This document shows positions 1-8,486 of a stretch of 53,774 nucleotides of DNA, piece after piece (the stretch's first letter is position 1; the number at the start of each line of letters is the position of its first letter). Position numbers and translations under genes: made by a program. Source of the stretch: an uncultured Eubacterium sp. (GTDB taxonomy: Bacteria > Bacillota > Clostridia > Peptostreptococcales > Anaerovoracaceae); the NCBI GenBank assembly GCA_937966095.1, contig CALCKF010000020.1, positions 1 through 53,774 on the forward strand, given 5' to 3'. The notes under the pieces are model-generated. The model saw nothing but the letters and a program-made list of their open reading frames with translations, was not told the DNA's origin and searched no databases.

Positions 1-351
1 ATGTGCTATGCTGTATCGTTCCGCTGACCCTGGCTGAATTATTTTCATCTTTTTCTCCGTCTCCTTCGACATCAGCAGTGAATCCTTCCGGAATATCCTC
101 TTCTTCCACCGTATATCCTGCCCCTTCAGGAAGACCGAATATAGTCATGCTTTCTCCTGCCTTGAGATTTATCTCAGCTTCCCCTGCATCATCGAAGGTG
201 ACCGTACTGTCAGTCTCTCCTATTTTGGCATCATAACTTCCGGATACAGGATCATTCCCATCCTTTAGCGTTATGGCAAACGAGAATTCCTCATCAGGTG
301 CATTGTCCCCGGTAACTGTCTTACTTATCTTCAGATTTCCCGTTTTCTCAT
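1..351 (-). repeat. Adhesin domain repeat, distal copy
   Basis: This stretch is nearly identical to 838-1194. The offset is 837 bases, changing to 843 after a six-base (two-codon, TV) difference near position 71. It encodes a TGNLKISKTVTG...ADVEGDGE domain of roughly 115 residues. The copy may continue beyond the window start. Confidence 0.9.
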
Positions 352-3300
352 TTATTTTCTCATAAGCATTGATAAATATCGCTTTGTCTGTTTCATCTGA
401 ATTTCCTTTATTATCATATGAGATCTCTGCAGACAATATGTTCTGTTCGTTTTTAGTAACTTTTACCGTTACTTCAGTAATGTGGGTATCGTAACGGATA
501 TTATCCGAAACAGGATCTTCTGCCGATACTCCCTCCGGAAGAACTTCAGCTATATCAAATTTATATGTCCCTTCATTTTTGAAAGTTATCTTCCCGAAAC
601 TGAATGCCGCTGTGCCGGATCCACCGTCTCCCTCGGCTACCGCCGTCTGCTCCGGCAATATTATGATCCCTTCATTTATATTTGTTTCCGTTTCATCATC
701 GCCTGCCGAAATCGTGAACGAATACTTCTCTCCTTCAGCTATATCTCGCCCCTTCAGGATCTTGTCCCCATTCAGGGTCACTGAAGTGCTTCCGTCAAAG
801 CTGTTGGTATATTCCACATTTACCGCTGCATCTGCCGATGTGCTATGCTGTATCGTTCCGCTGACCCTGGCTGAATTATTTTCATCTTTTTCCCCGTCTC
901 CTTCGACTGTCACATCAGCAGTGAATCCTTCCGGGATAGCCTTTTCTTCCACCGTATATCCTGCCCCTTCAGGAAGACCTAATATAGTCATGCTTTCTCC
1001 TGCCTTGAGATTTATCTCAGCTTTCCCTGCATCATTGAAGGTGACCGTACTGTCAGTCTCTCCCTTCTTGGCATCATAACTTCCGGATACAGGATCATTC
1101 CCATCCTTTAGCGTTATGGCAAACGAGAATTCCTCATCAGGTGCATTGTCCCCGGTAACTGTCTTACTTATCTTCAGATTTCCCGTTTTCTCATTAGCCA
1201 CACGTACTGTTACCGTGCCGGAAAACAGAGCTGTGATATCTGCAGTCTCAAGATCAGTTTTTTTATCAACGTCAGCATTTTTATCATGCTGATAGCACTG
1301 CCTTATCAGCAACTTTGACCATCCTGTATCTGTAGATAATGTCAGGTTGTCGATCGTACCCTCTGCTGATTTGTCATACAGACCATAATCCAGCATCTTG
1401 TTAACGTTGGCATACTTTAGATGAAGAACATCATTCTTTGTGGAATTCCAATCTATACCTTCCTTTGATACTTCAAAGCTTCCATTATCATACGTGACTT
1501 CTGAAGCCAGAGCAGCTTTGATCTCATTCAATGTGATATCCACATCATCATCCACAGCGAACTGCAGCATGCTCCTCATGACAGATCCCGCACCGGAAAG
1601 CACGCTGACACCATCATCGGCAGTCCCGGCATCTGCATAAACACCTGTATCGTCCGCTATCACATGTACAGCAGTATCATTCAGTTTATACCCGTACGGC
1701 GCTGATGTCTCTATGAGATAATATTCTCCTTTTTCAAGGACATGTCCATCTGTAGGAAAAACACCTCCGCCAGAAAGCTCGAAAAGTCCTGTGATGTCTC
1801 CTGTTTTCAGGCTGTCGTAAGCCTGTGCATCATCCTTGACTGAGACAATATCGTCACTGATCGTTATATCCTCAGCTTTATAAAGAGAGAATTTCGCGCC
1901 GTTTACTGTATTCCCTTCATCATCCACCTTTTGAACTATGAGCTGATTTTCTAAATTTGTCACATACAGATCCATTGAAAATACTCTGTCAAGATCATAC
2001 TGAGGATTGTCCGGATCGGAATCTATGCGCCAGGTATTTTCCTCTGAAGCATTTTCTAACATATCTGCACTTGTATAATAATATGCAACTGTATATTCCG
2101 CCTCTTCTTCATTACCGACGATATGATAATATTTGCTTATATCTCCCGGGAGGTTAGAGACTTCCACCTGATATGCCCCGCTGCTGGCCAAACGGAATAT
2201 ATACGGATTCGACTGTGCCGCCTTAAGCACACTTTCCCATCTGCTGTCATCCTCCACTGTCCAGCCATTTAGAGGATCACCGGAAACAGGAAGCCATGAG
2301 TTATCTTTCTGTTTCTGATACACCACTGCAAACATAAGCGGATTTTCCACCGCTCCTGAGCCCGCTAAACTTACTTCTACTTTTTTATTATCAGCTGCTC
2401 GTATCACATTCGGCGCCGTTGTCGTCACCTTAGGCATTGCATATGCTCCTTCATCCCATATGCTGTTGGACAAAAGCATTACTTCATCTGATTCCGGAGC
2501 TTTATAAAAATACAATCCTATATCTCCCACAGACCGATACCCTGGTGGCGTCACGGTCTCCACTAAAATCAGATTATTTCCATCGCTGTCTTTTTTGTCG
2601 TCATAATCCCTGTATAATTCATCGATCGTAATAGGATATTCGTTTCCGTATCCATCTGCTTTCAGGAAAACAAATCCCCCGTCCTCGTCTGTACTTCCTG
2701 TTGCGATCGGAACAGCGTCTTTTCCATTTTTCTCATATTCTTCAGCACCATATAACGTAAACTCTGCTCCCTCCACCGGCTTACCGATCTGATCCACCTT
2801 GATAAGGTTGCTTTCCGGTATGGTCACAAGATTGTACTTCAATTCCATGTTGGAATCTATATTACCACGTTCCAGATAAAAAAAATCGAGAGTATGATAT
2901 GTATTATCAGTGAGAGTCTTCCTTCCGGTATTCAGAATATCTCCGAGAGTTTGTTTCTGCTCCTCATCATTTATGTAGATTTTTCCATTGGAAAAATCTA
3001 TTTTTACATCCGCCTTATCATGAATGCCACCCAGATCCGCAACTAGAACACCGTCTATAAAGATCCAAACATCATCATCTCCGCTGAATTCATACGTAAC
3101 GGCTTTTGTTTGATTTTCATCTATATATCCTCCATACTGTTGTATAAACCTGGTTGTCATGTGCATCCCGAAATAATGATTGAGAGAAGCATCCCACGAA
3201 GATGCATCGTTCATCAAAGTACGGTAAGATCCATCCTGACATGAAACATTTTTAACGTCAGTAGCTTTATTGAACGGGAAAAACTGTCCGTTCAATGAAG

Positions 3301-3952
3301 TATCCGCGCCTCCCGCCATTACACCCGGATATTCATATAATGTAAACGCATTATCATTGCTATAGTATACTGCATAATTTTCACGGCTGTTATAATAGTA
3401 ATATCCGTCCTTGTCGACCTGCAGCAGACCCTTTACATCCTCGTAGCTTGCTTTTCCATCTGATGAAACATCCGGATCAAAAAGATAGGCAAGGGATTCA
3501 TTTCCGTTACGCCCTGATAAAAGGCTTGCTTCTGAAACAGACTCTTTCAGATCCAATTTAGGATATCCCTCTGACAGGCTATCTGAAACAATGCCTGTTT
3601 TAGGAGCTGTATTTTCTGTCCAGCAGTTCCAGTCCCCAAAAAGCACACTGCCTTTCTTCTCATTATAGCTTCCTAATCCATTTCCGAACAGCAAAGCATG
3701 TCCTTTATTTATACCATTGTCTATAAAGTCATACCCTTCACCGTTACTGTCATCGGGGCTGTTCTGCTCTGTTATCCAGTAATCAAAAAGATCTATTGTC
3801 GTTCCGTTAGGGGAGACACCCCCTATTATATGGTCCTGGAACGGAGGATCACCTGAAGGCAGCTCCGCTCCATATGCCTGCGAAAATCCTCCATAAACGG
3901 AAATCGCCATGATCGCAGTCAGCATCAAAGAAACTGTTTTTTTTAATCTCAT
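1..3952 (-). CDS. Large secreted adhesin with fibro-slime/PA14-like, SpaA/Cna_B and pilin-like domains (3' end outside window)
   Basis: A reading frame of about 1317 codons runs to the window edge without a stop, so the C-terminus and any sortase signal are not visible. The start ATG follows AAAGGAGA. Residues 1-28 form a signal peptide ending near QAYGA. A segment around residue 285 (GDDDVWIFIDG, then LGGIHDKA) is typical of fibro-slime/PA14-like heads of Clostridial surface proteins. SpaA/Cna_B-type segments begin near residue 384 (GKPVEGAEFTLY) and 670 (VNGAKFSLYKAED). Near residue 920 comes a TGNLKISKTVTG domain, then an FctA/Spy0128-like pilin domain (about 1045-1200, KILKGRDIAEGEKYSF), then a near-copy of the TGNLKISKTVTG domain. 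Family knowledge suggests a covalently anchored adhesin or pilus-tip protein. The class B sortase at 7676-8449 is the only sortase in view, but linkage to it is inference. Confidence 0.85.
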   Translation of the reverse strand, partial: MRLKKTVSLMLTAIMAISVYGGFSQAYGAELPSGDPPFQDHIIGGVSPNGTTIDLFDYWITEQNSPDDSNGEGYDFIDNGINKGHALLFGNGLGSYNEKKGSVLFGDWNCWTENTAPKTGIVSDSLSEGYPKLDLKESVSEASLLSGRNGNESLAYLFDPDVSSDGKASYEDVKGLLQVDKDGYYYYNSRENYAVYYSNDNAFTLYEYPGVMAGGADTSLNGQFFPFNKATDVKNVSCQDGSYRTLMNDASSWDASLNHYFGMHMTTRFIQQYGGYIDENQTKAVTYEFSGDDDVWIFIDGVLVADLGGIHDKADVKIDFSNGKIYINDEEQKQTLGDILNTGRKTLTDNTYHTLDFFYLERGNIDSNMELKYNLVTIPESNLIKVDQIGKPVEGAEFTLYGAEEYEKNGKDAVPIATGSTDEDGGFVFLKADGYGNEYPITIDELYRDYDDKKDSDGNNLILVETVTPPGYRSVGDIGLYFYKAPESDEVMLLSNSIWDEGAYAMPKVTTTAPNVIRAADNKKVEVSLAGSGAVENPLMFAVVYQKQKDNSWLPVSGDPLNGWTVEDDSRWESVLKAAQSNPYIFRLASSGAYQVEVSNLPGDISKYYHIVGNEEEAEYTVAYYYTSADMLENASEENTWRIDSDPDNPQYDLDRVFSMDLYVTNLENQLIVQKVDDEGNTVNGAKFSLYKAEDITISDDIVSVKDDAQAYDSLKTGDITGLFELSGGGVFPTDGHVLEKGEYYLIETSAPYGYKLNDTAVHVIADDTGVYADAGTADDGVSVLSGAGSVMRSMLQFAVDDDVDITLNEIKAALASEVTYDNGSFEVSKEGIDWNSTKNDVLHLKYANVNKMLDYGLYDKSAEGTIDNLTLSTDTGWSKLLIRQCYQHDKNADVDKKTDLETADITALFSGTVTVRVANEKTGNLKISKTVTGDNAPDEEFSFAITLKDGNDPVSGSYDAKKGETDSTVTFNDAGKAEINLKAGESMTILGLPEGAGYTVEEKAIPEGFTADVTVEGDGEKDENNSARVSGTIQHSTSADAAVNVEYTNSFDGSTSVTLNGDKILKGRDIAEGEKYSFTISAGDDETETNINEGIIILPEQTAVAEGDGGSGTAAFSFGKITFKNEGTYKFDIAEVLPEGVSAEDPVSDNIRYDTHITEVTVKVTKNEQNILSAEISYDNKGNSDETDKAIFINAYEKINEKTGNLKISKTVTGDNAPDEEFSFAITLKDGNDPVSGSYDAKIGETDSTVTFDDAGEAEINLKAGESMTIFGLPEGAGYTVEEEDIPEGFTADVEGDGEKDENNSARVSGTIQHST
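838..1194 (-). repeat. Adhesin domain repeat, proximal copy
   Basis: Partner of the repeat at 1-351, separated from it by the FctA-like pilin domain (about 352-837). Differences are a handful of substitutions plus the extra TV dipeptide. Such identity at DNA level suggests recent duplication or gene conversion within the gene. Confidence 0.9.
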
Positions 3953-4290
3953 ATAATTTCTCCTTTTTATGAAATATCCTTTTTGCTGTCCGATACCGCT
4001 ATATCTGAGCGCCCCTTTACTCCTAAATCCTTTATCCGATATGTTATGCACTCAGACTGTTATCAGCAAATAATAATGGCAAAACAGTACGCCAGCTTCA
4101 AATTTCCCAATTTTTAAGACAAAACATGTTGTTTAATTATTTTATCAACATTTTGTTACATTTTCAACCAGCAATTGAATATATACGTAATATATGTTAC
4201 TAATTGTTACTTATGCTGATGTGAATGAATGTAAATGCTATTATTAATAGTAATAATTTTTTGACAAAATAAGAAGGGAGTATGGCTTAC
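3953..4290. other. Divergent intergenic region between adhesin and XRE regulator
   Basis: About 330 bases with no credible gene. It holds the adhesin promoter and RBS at the left. At 4175-4215 there is an AT-rich stretch with a short palindrome (ATATACGTAATATAT) and three GTTAC repeats (near 4155, 4196 and 4206) that could serve as regulator sites. The TTGACA at 4261-4266 is too close to the downstream start to be a useful -35 element for it. Confidence 0.5.
4139..4167 (-). promoter_or_regulatory. Candidate sigma-A promoter of the adhesin
   Basis: On the minus strand TTGAAA (4162-4167) and TAAAAT (4139-4144) are separated by 17 bases, about 190 bases upstream of the adhesin start, leaving a long leader. 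Confidence 0.5.
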
Positions 4291-4620
4291 ATGCGTGATA
4301 TAATAGGGCACCGATTAAAAAAACTTCGCACTGAATCGCATATGACTCAGGAAAATCTTGCAAATATTTTGAATATTTCCAGAGAGGCATACTCTTTATA
4401 CGAAACAAACAAGCGTCAGATGAATTATGAAACCATATGTTCCGTTTCTCGTTTTTACAACGTAAGCACCGACTACATCCTGGGAAACAGCGAATCTAAA
4501 AAAAACTACGACTTATGTAATGATGAAATAGATCTTTTAAACCTGTACAGGAGCTGCGATCAGCGGGGAAAGAGAATAATACTGGGAGTTGCAAAGCTTT
4601 CAAATTCACAGAAAATATAA
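4291..4620 (+). CDS. XRE/Cro-type helix-turn-helix transcriptional regulator
   Basis: The N-terminal 65 residues form an HTH_3 domain: GHRLKKLRTESHMTQENLA, then ISREAYSLYETNKRQ as recognition helix and turn, then the STDYILG motif that usually closes this domain. The remaining 40 residues are a short acidic and basic tail with no recognisable sensor domain. I chose the second ATG (4291), giving 109 residues, because AAGGGAG ends at 4280, only one base before the first ATG (4282) but ten before this one. It is divergent from the adhesin gene and upstream of glnA. Control of either neighbour is possible but unproven. Confidence 0.85.
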   Translation: MRDIIGHRLKKLRTESHMTQENLANILNISREAYSLYETNKRQMNYETICSVSRFYNVSTDYILGNSESKKNYDLCNDEIDLLNLYRSCDQRGKRIILGVAKLSNSQKI

Positions 4621-4663
4621 TATATAATCATATTTTAATATATGTCCTGAATATAATATCTGA

Positions 4664-4693
4664 TTGACAAATTTTACTGATGAAATATATACT
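4664..4693 (+). promoter_or_regulatory. Sigma-A promoter of glnA
   Basis: TTGACA (4664-4669) and TATACT (4688-4693) with an 18-base spacer lie just downstream of the XRE stop and about 35 bases before the glnA start, so glnA can be transcribed independently of the regulator. Confidence 0.7.
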
Positions 4694-4728
4694 TTAGTCA
4701 GATATTTTAATTAAAAAGGAGAATTCGA

Positions 4729-6159
4729 ATGTTTAAATCACTTGAGGAAGCTAGACGTTTCATAGAAACGGAAAGCATCAAAATGGTTGATTTCATGATG
4801 GTCGATCTGAATGGCCGATGGCGTCACCTCACTATCCCTGCTGACAGATTCACAGAAGACACCCTGAAAAACGGTATAGGATTTGACGGGAGCAATTACG
4901 GTTTCGCCCCTGTGGAAAAAAGTGATATGGTCTTTATACCGGATCTTTCAACAGCTTATCTTGACCCGTTCATGGAAATCCCCACTCTTGCCATGATAGG
5001 TGATGTATATGTGATATCCCTCCCTGAAAACTATCCATTTGACCAGGATCCGAGAAATGTGGCAAAACATGCCGAAGCATACATGAAAAGCAGCGGCATC
5101 GCAGATGAAATGCGCATAGGTCCAGAGTACGAATTCCATGTGTTCGATCATGTCAGCTATTCGACAAGCCCTAATGAATCCGGATTTCGCATCGATACGG
5201 AGCAGGCTGAATGGAATACAAAAGACCCATCTTTTAATCTGGGATACAAAATGCCTCATAAAGGCGGATACCATATGGCCCCTCCGCAGGATGTTCTTTA
5301 TGATTTCAGGAGCAGAGTCTCGATGCTCATGGAAGATCAGAATATAAAAGTCAAATATCATCATCATGAAGTGGGCGGTCCCGGACAGCTTGAAATAGAA
5401 GTTGAGTTTGGCGGCGTCACGGAAATGGCCGACAAAACCATGATGACAAAATATCTTATCAAAAATGAAGCCATCGCAGAAGGAAAAACAGCTACTTTTA
5501 TGCCGAAGCCTATATTTGATGAAGCAGGTAACGGCATGCACGTTCATATGCAGCTGTTTAAGAACGGCCAGCCTCTTTTTTACGACAAAGACGGATATTC
5601 TCAGCTTTCGGAGACGGCTATGCATTTCATGGGCGGTATACTCAGACATATAAAAGCACTCTGTGCATTCACGAATCCTAGCACCAATTCATTCAAAAGA
5701 CTTGTTCCCGGATATGAAGCTCCTGTTACCATAGGATTTGCCACAGCCAACAGGAGCTCAGTTATCCGTATACCCGCTTATGCAAAGGACCCTGATAAAA
5801 AAAGGTTTGAGATCAGAAATCCGGACGGCACCTGCAATCCTTATTATGCTTTTGCCGCTATTCTTATGGCCGGCTGCGATGGAATAAAAAACAGGATAGA
5901 CCCTGTTGCAGAAGGTTACGGACCTTATGACTTCAATCTTTACAATCTCAGCGACGAAGACAAGAAAAAAATAAAGAGTCTGCCTAAGACTCTGGATGAA
6001 GCTCTGGATGAGCTGGAAAGGGATCATGCATTTCTCACTGAAGGCGGAGTATTCCCTGAAAAGCTTATAGAAATATGGCTTGAAAACAAGCGTGATGATG
6101 TAAAAAAACATACACAAATGCCTACTCCTATGGAATTTGATATGTATTATGACCTTTAA
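4729..6159 (+). CDS. glnA: Type I glutamine synthetase
   Basis: Catalyses ATP-dependent condensation of glutamate and ammonia to glutamine in the cytoplasm. The 476-residue length and the order of motifs fit the GSI family. FDGSNYGF lies near residue 53, the metal-binding GPEYEFHVF near 127, the HHHEVGGPGQLEIE metal/substrate segment near 207, NGMHVHMQ near 268, and KRLVPGYEAPV near 323 (glutamate flap/loop region). NRSSVIRIP and RFEIRNPD follow. Near the C-terminus NLYNLS retains a tyrosine at the place adenylylated in enterobacterial GSI-beta, but no glnE is in view. RBS AAAAAGGAG precedes the ATG. The gene is monocistronic, with its own promoter and a terminator directly downstream. Confidence 0.96.
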   Translation: MFKSLEEARRFIETESIKMVDFMMVDLNGRWRHLTIPADRFTEDTLKNGIGFDGSNYGFAPVEKSDMVFIPDLSTAYLDPFMEIPTLAMIGDVYVISLPENYPFDQDPRNVAKHAEAYMKSSGIADEMRIGPEYEFHVFDHVSYSTSPNESGFRIDTEQAEWNTKDPSFNLGYKMPHKGGYHMAPPQDVLYDFRSRVSMLMEDQNIKVKYHHHEVGGPGQLEIEVEFGGVTEMADKTMMTKYLIKNEAIAEGKTATFMPKPIFDEAGNGMHVHMQLFKNGQPLFYDKDGYSQLSETAMHFMGGILRHIKALCAFTNPSTNSFKRLVPGYEAPVTIGFATANRSSVIRIPAYAKDPDKKRFEIRNPDGTCNPYYAFAAILMAGCDGIKNRIDPVAEGYGPYDFNLYNLSDEDKKKIKSLPKTLDEALDELERDHAFLTEGGVFPEKLIEIWLENKRDDVKKHTQMPTPMEFDMYYDL

Positions 6160-6175
6160 TGCATGGATCTGTTAT

Positions 6176-6211
6176 AAAAAACCATGGAATACTCATCTTC
6201 CATGGTTTTTT
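6176..6211. terminator. Bidirectional rho-independent terminator
   Basis: AAAAACCATGGAA pairs with TTCCATGGTTTTT around a short loop. A and T runs on both sides let it serve glnA (plus) and the RHH/SPFH operon (minus), whose last gene ends at 6214. Confidence 0.85.
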
Positions 6212-6213
6212 AT

Positions 6214-6471
6214 CTATCTTTTATTTTTTCTGTTTTTCACACATTCACTGAGCAGATATTCCACCTGTCCGTTTATGGATCTGAAGTCATCCTCTGCCCA
6301 TGCAGCTATATCATTCCACAATCCGGGAGACAGTCTGATGATCATCTGTTTTTTCGTCTTTTCCTTTTCCTTTACAGCCTTCTCTCTTTTTTTAATTTCG
6401 GCTTCCAGAGCCTTTATCCTTTCAAGACGCTGCTGCAGCTGGTCTTCTCTTTTCTTCACATCATCTGTCAC
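6214..6471 (-). CDS. Ribbon-helix-helix (Arc-like) DNA-binding protein with N-terminal coiled coil
   Basis: An 85-residue protein. Residues 1-42 are a highly charged heptad-like coiled coil (LEAEIKKREKAVKEKEK). Residues 43-80 resemble an Arc/MetJ ribbon-helix-helix: strand KQMIIRLSPGLWNDI, then a helix, then RSINGQVEYLLSECV. The start is GTG, supported by GAGGT six bases upstream. It lies 37 bases downstream of the SPFH gene in what looks like a two-gene operon ending at the terminator. RHH proteins usually bind short repeated half-sites cooperatively. The four phased GATATCA boxes in the operon promoter (7551-7590) make autoregulation an attractive inference. The coiled coil could mediate oligomerisation or contact the SPFH protein. 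Confidence 0.7.
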   Translation of the reverse strand: MTDDVKKREDQLQQRLERIKALEAEIKKREKAVKEKEKTKKQMIIRLSPGLWNDIAAWAEDDFRSINGQVEYLLSECVKNRKNKR

Positions 6472-6508
6472 TTTTCTACCTCATAAATATTCGTATATAT
6501 AATCACTA

Positions 6509-7519
6509 TCAATACAGGCTTCCGCTATTTACTACAGGCTGAGCTTCTCTGTCTCCGCACAGGACCACCAGAAGATTCGACACCATTGCCGCCTTGCGTT
6601 CATCATCCAGCACTATAAGATCATCATCCTCAAGCCTGTCCAGGGCCATTCTCACCATGCCCACTGCACCTTCAACTATTTTTTCTCTCGCTGCAATAGT
6701 CGCATCTGCCTGTTGTCTTTTCAGCATGGCAGCAGCTATTTCTTCTGCATATGCAAGATGTGTGATCCTCACCTCTATTATTTCTATGCCTGCCTCCTTC
6801 ACCTTTTCCTGAAGTTCAGTTTTCATATTCTGTGCTATCTCAAGGCTGGAACCCCTCAGAGTCATCTCATCATCCTCTTCGCCTATTGTATCATAAGGAT
6901 ACAGCCTTGCGGTATTTCTTATTGTGGAATCACATTGAGTTGACAGATACTCAAAATAATTTTCTATATTGAATACTGCTTTTGTCGGATTTGATACGCG
7001 CCATATAACGATTGATCCTATTATCACCGGATTTCCCTGTACGTCGTTGACCTTCTGCTGCACGTTATTGAGAGTCATCGTCTTTGTGGATACTTTCTTA
7101 TTGAGTGCTTTCGCCTTTTTCTGTGTGTTTTTCTTCGAGATCTCACCGACTTCAGCTGCGATATTCTCCATCATGCCCTGAGCTGTAGGATTAAACCCTG
7201 CAGAAAACGGGTTGACAAAGAAAAAGCCGTCTTTTTTTATAGTTCCGTAATATTTTCCGAAAAGTGTCAATACAAGAGCCTCATTTGGATTTATTATTTT
7301 AAGTCCTCCCATCAGTACAGCCATAAGTATTATCAGAACAACTCCCGCCGTCACAGACAAGGCGGCAGCCGCTCCTTCGGTCAGAGCCGGTCCTGCTATG
7401 CATAAAGCTATCCCCGCCAGCATTCCTATTATTATTATAAACAGCATCGCCATCCCTGATATCGGTTTCATTTCCCTTTCCACAATATCGTTTTTTATTA
7501 CAGGATTTTTACTATCCAT
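6509..7519 (-). CDS. SPFH (stomatin/prohibitin/flotillin) domain membrane protein
   Basis: 336 residues. Two hydrophobic segments occupy about residues 22-44 and 50-70. An SPFH domain follows from about 73 (INPNEALVLTLFGKYYG) to 260 (VRITHLAYAEEIAAAML), with the usual IRNTARLYPYD stretch. A helical tail continues with KRQQADATIAARE. These proteins form oligomeric membrane scaffolds and are often linked to membrane microdomains or protease control. No NfeD partner is present here. RBS AAGGAGG lies seven bases upstream. It is the first gene of an operon with the RHH protein, behind a near-consensus promoter overlaid by repeated operator-like boxes. Confidence 0.88.
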   Translation of the reverse strand: MDSKNPVIKNDIVEREMKPISGMAMLFIIIIGMLAGIALCIAGPALTEGAAAALSVTAGVVLIILMAVLMGGLKIINPNEALVLTLFGKYYGTIKKDGFFFVNPFSAGFNPTAQGMMENIAAEVGEISKKNTQKKAKALNKKVSTKTMTLNNVQQKVNDVQGNPVIIGSIVIWRVSNPTKAVFNIENYFEYLSTQCDSTIRNTARLYPYDTIGEEDDEMTLRGSSLEIAQNMKTELQEKVKEAGIEIIEVRITHLAYAEEIAAAMLKRQQADATIAAREKIVEGAVGMVRMALDRLEDDDLIVLDDERKAAMVSNLLVVLCGDREAQPVVNSGSLY

Positions 7520-7550
7520 ACTCTTATCCTCCTTTTCGCTCTTTGAGTTG

Positions 7551-7590
7551 TGATATCATTTTGATATCACTATTATATCATCAGATATCA
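7551..7590. promoter_or_regulatory. Four phased GATATCA operator-like boxes
   Basis: TGATATCA (7551-7558), TGATATCA (7562-7569), TTATATCA (7573-7580) and AGATATCA (7583-7590) have centres 11, 11 and 10 bases apart, about one helical turn each. They cover the -10 and spacer of the SPFH promoter and the expected start site, a typical position for a repressor array. Confidence 0.7.
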
Positions 7591-7599
7591 CTATGTCAA
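7572..7599 (-). promoter_or_regulatory. Sigma-A promoter of the SPFH/RHH operon
   Basis: Minus-strand TTGACA (7594-7599) and TATAAT (7572-7577), both perfect consensus, have a 16-base spacer and sit 53 bases upstream of the SPFH start. The phased boxes overlap it. Confidence 0.75.
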
Positions 7600-7621
7600 T
7601 ATAAAAGATCCTTTTTTTCAC

Positions 7622-7658
7622 AAAAAAACAGACATCGTCCTTTCAGGATCAATGCCTG
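7622..7658 (-). terminator. Rho-independent terminator of the sortase gene
   Basis: On the minus strand CAGGCATTGATCCT pairs with AGGACGATGTCTG (two GU pairs, one bulge) around GAA, followed by seven Ts. It insulates the SPFH promoter from upstream transcription. Confidence 0.8.
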
Positions 7659-7675
7659 CATTCTTTATATTGTCA

Positions 7676-8449
7676 TTACTGAGGCTTCTGCTGTTTTGCA
7701 TCGACTCTCTTTCCAACTACAAAAAACCTTCCGTCATCGACATGATATGCACATGTGGAAAGAGTAACCAACTGATCACCATATTCGGCAACCACACCCG
7801 TATCATATTCCGACAGCGCTTTGACACCCTTCACATATTCATTGAAATCAGACTGTGATGTTATACCGGCATACTGATAGTATTTGAATTCTTTGGAATC
7901 CTTCGGGTATATCTGTGTATACCCCGCCGCTATCACCTCATATGTCCCCTGTCCGCCTTTGTAAATGGTATCGAATTTAAATGTTTTATGTTCTTCATAA
8001 AAATCCCTGTCAGCATATTCCAGCAGATCATGGAACATAGTACCGTTTTTCATATTATGACCGTATATAAGAAAATTCGATGTCGGTATGAATATATCGC
8101 TTGAAGCATCCATGAACGGAGTCCCCGATGCAGCATACTCTTTATCGAAATTTTTATCCAGATAATATTCCGGACTGTCCTGTGTCTGCATCACGGGATA
8201 ATCTATTTTCGTATCCTCAACGGTTATCCATCCTATAATATCCTCATTTGCCAGATACAGATCGGCATATTTCCCTACTACCGTACCTTTGTCGGTCAGC
8301 AGATCCTCTCTGTCATTTATGAGCTTCTTAAGGTCTTCAAGAGCATTCTGCTCTCTTGCGCCATTTATGAAGTAATCCAGCAGAACACCGGCTGATCCCA
8401 CGAAAACTATAAGACATATGATCAGAACAATTTTTCTTCCAAGACCCAT
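7676..8449 (-). CDS. srtB: Class B sortase
   Basis: A membrane-anchored cysteine transpeptidase of 257 residues that would attach sorting-signal proteins to the wall or polymerise pilins. Residues 6-27 are an N-terminal membrane anchor with a short cytoplasmic start. The catalytic domain shows IGWITVEDTKIDYPV near 72. The catalytic His is in IYGHNM (His131), the catalytic Cys in TLSTCAYH (Cys233), and the Arg in DDGRFFVVGKR (Arg241). The length and the long insertion before the Cys fit class B rather than class A. It lies 37 bases downstream of the ACT gene and ends in a strong terminator. The adhesin at the left edge is a possible substrate, but its sorting signal is not in the window. Confidence 0.88.
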   Translation of the reverse strand: MGLGRKIVLIICLIVFVGSAGVLLDYFINGAREQNALEDLKKLINDREDLLTDKGTVVGKYADLYLANEDIIGWITVEDTKIDYPVMQTQDSPEYYLDKNFDKEYAASGTPFMDASSDIFIPTSNFLIYGHNMKNGTMFHDLLEYADRDFYEEHKTFKFDTIYKGGQGTYEVIAAGYTQIYPKDSKEFKYYQYAGITSQSDFNEYVKGVKALSEYDTGVVAEYGDQLVTLSTCAYHVDDGRFFVVGKRVDAKQQKPQ

Positions 8450-8486
8450 ATCCTTGATACCCTTTCCTGATTACTAATCATCAGAT

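Noticed and set aside
4261..4266. TTGACA as -35 element of the XRE gene
   Set aside because: Too near the start codon (25 bases) to leave room for a -10 element and RBS.
1..4281. Several plus-strand open frames across the adhesin
   Set aside because: All are opposite an uninterrupted minus-strand frame with signal peptide and known domains. No RBS or recognisable products on the plus strand.
4948..5649. Minus-strand open frame of about 230 codons inside glnA
   Set aside because: Lies entirely within a complete glutamine synthetase. The translation is low in Gly and rich in Phe/His/Cys, with no domain and no RBS.
7551..7590. CRISPR-like or tandem repeat
   Set aside because: Only four 8-base boxes with 2-3 base gaps and no spacers. 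Better explained as operator sites.
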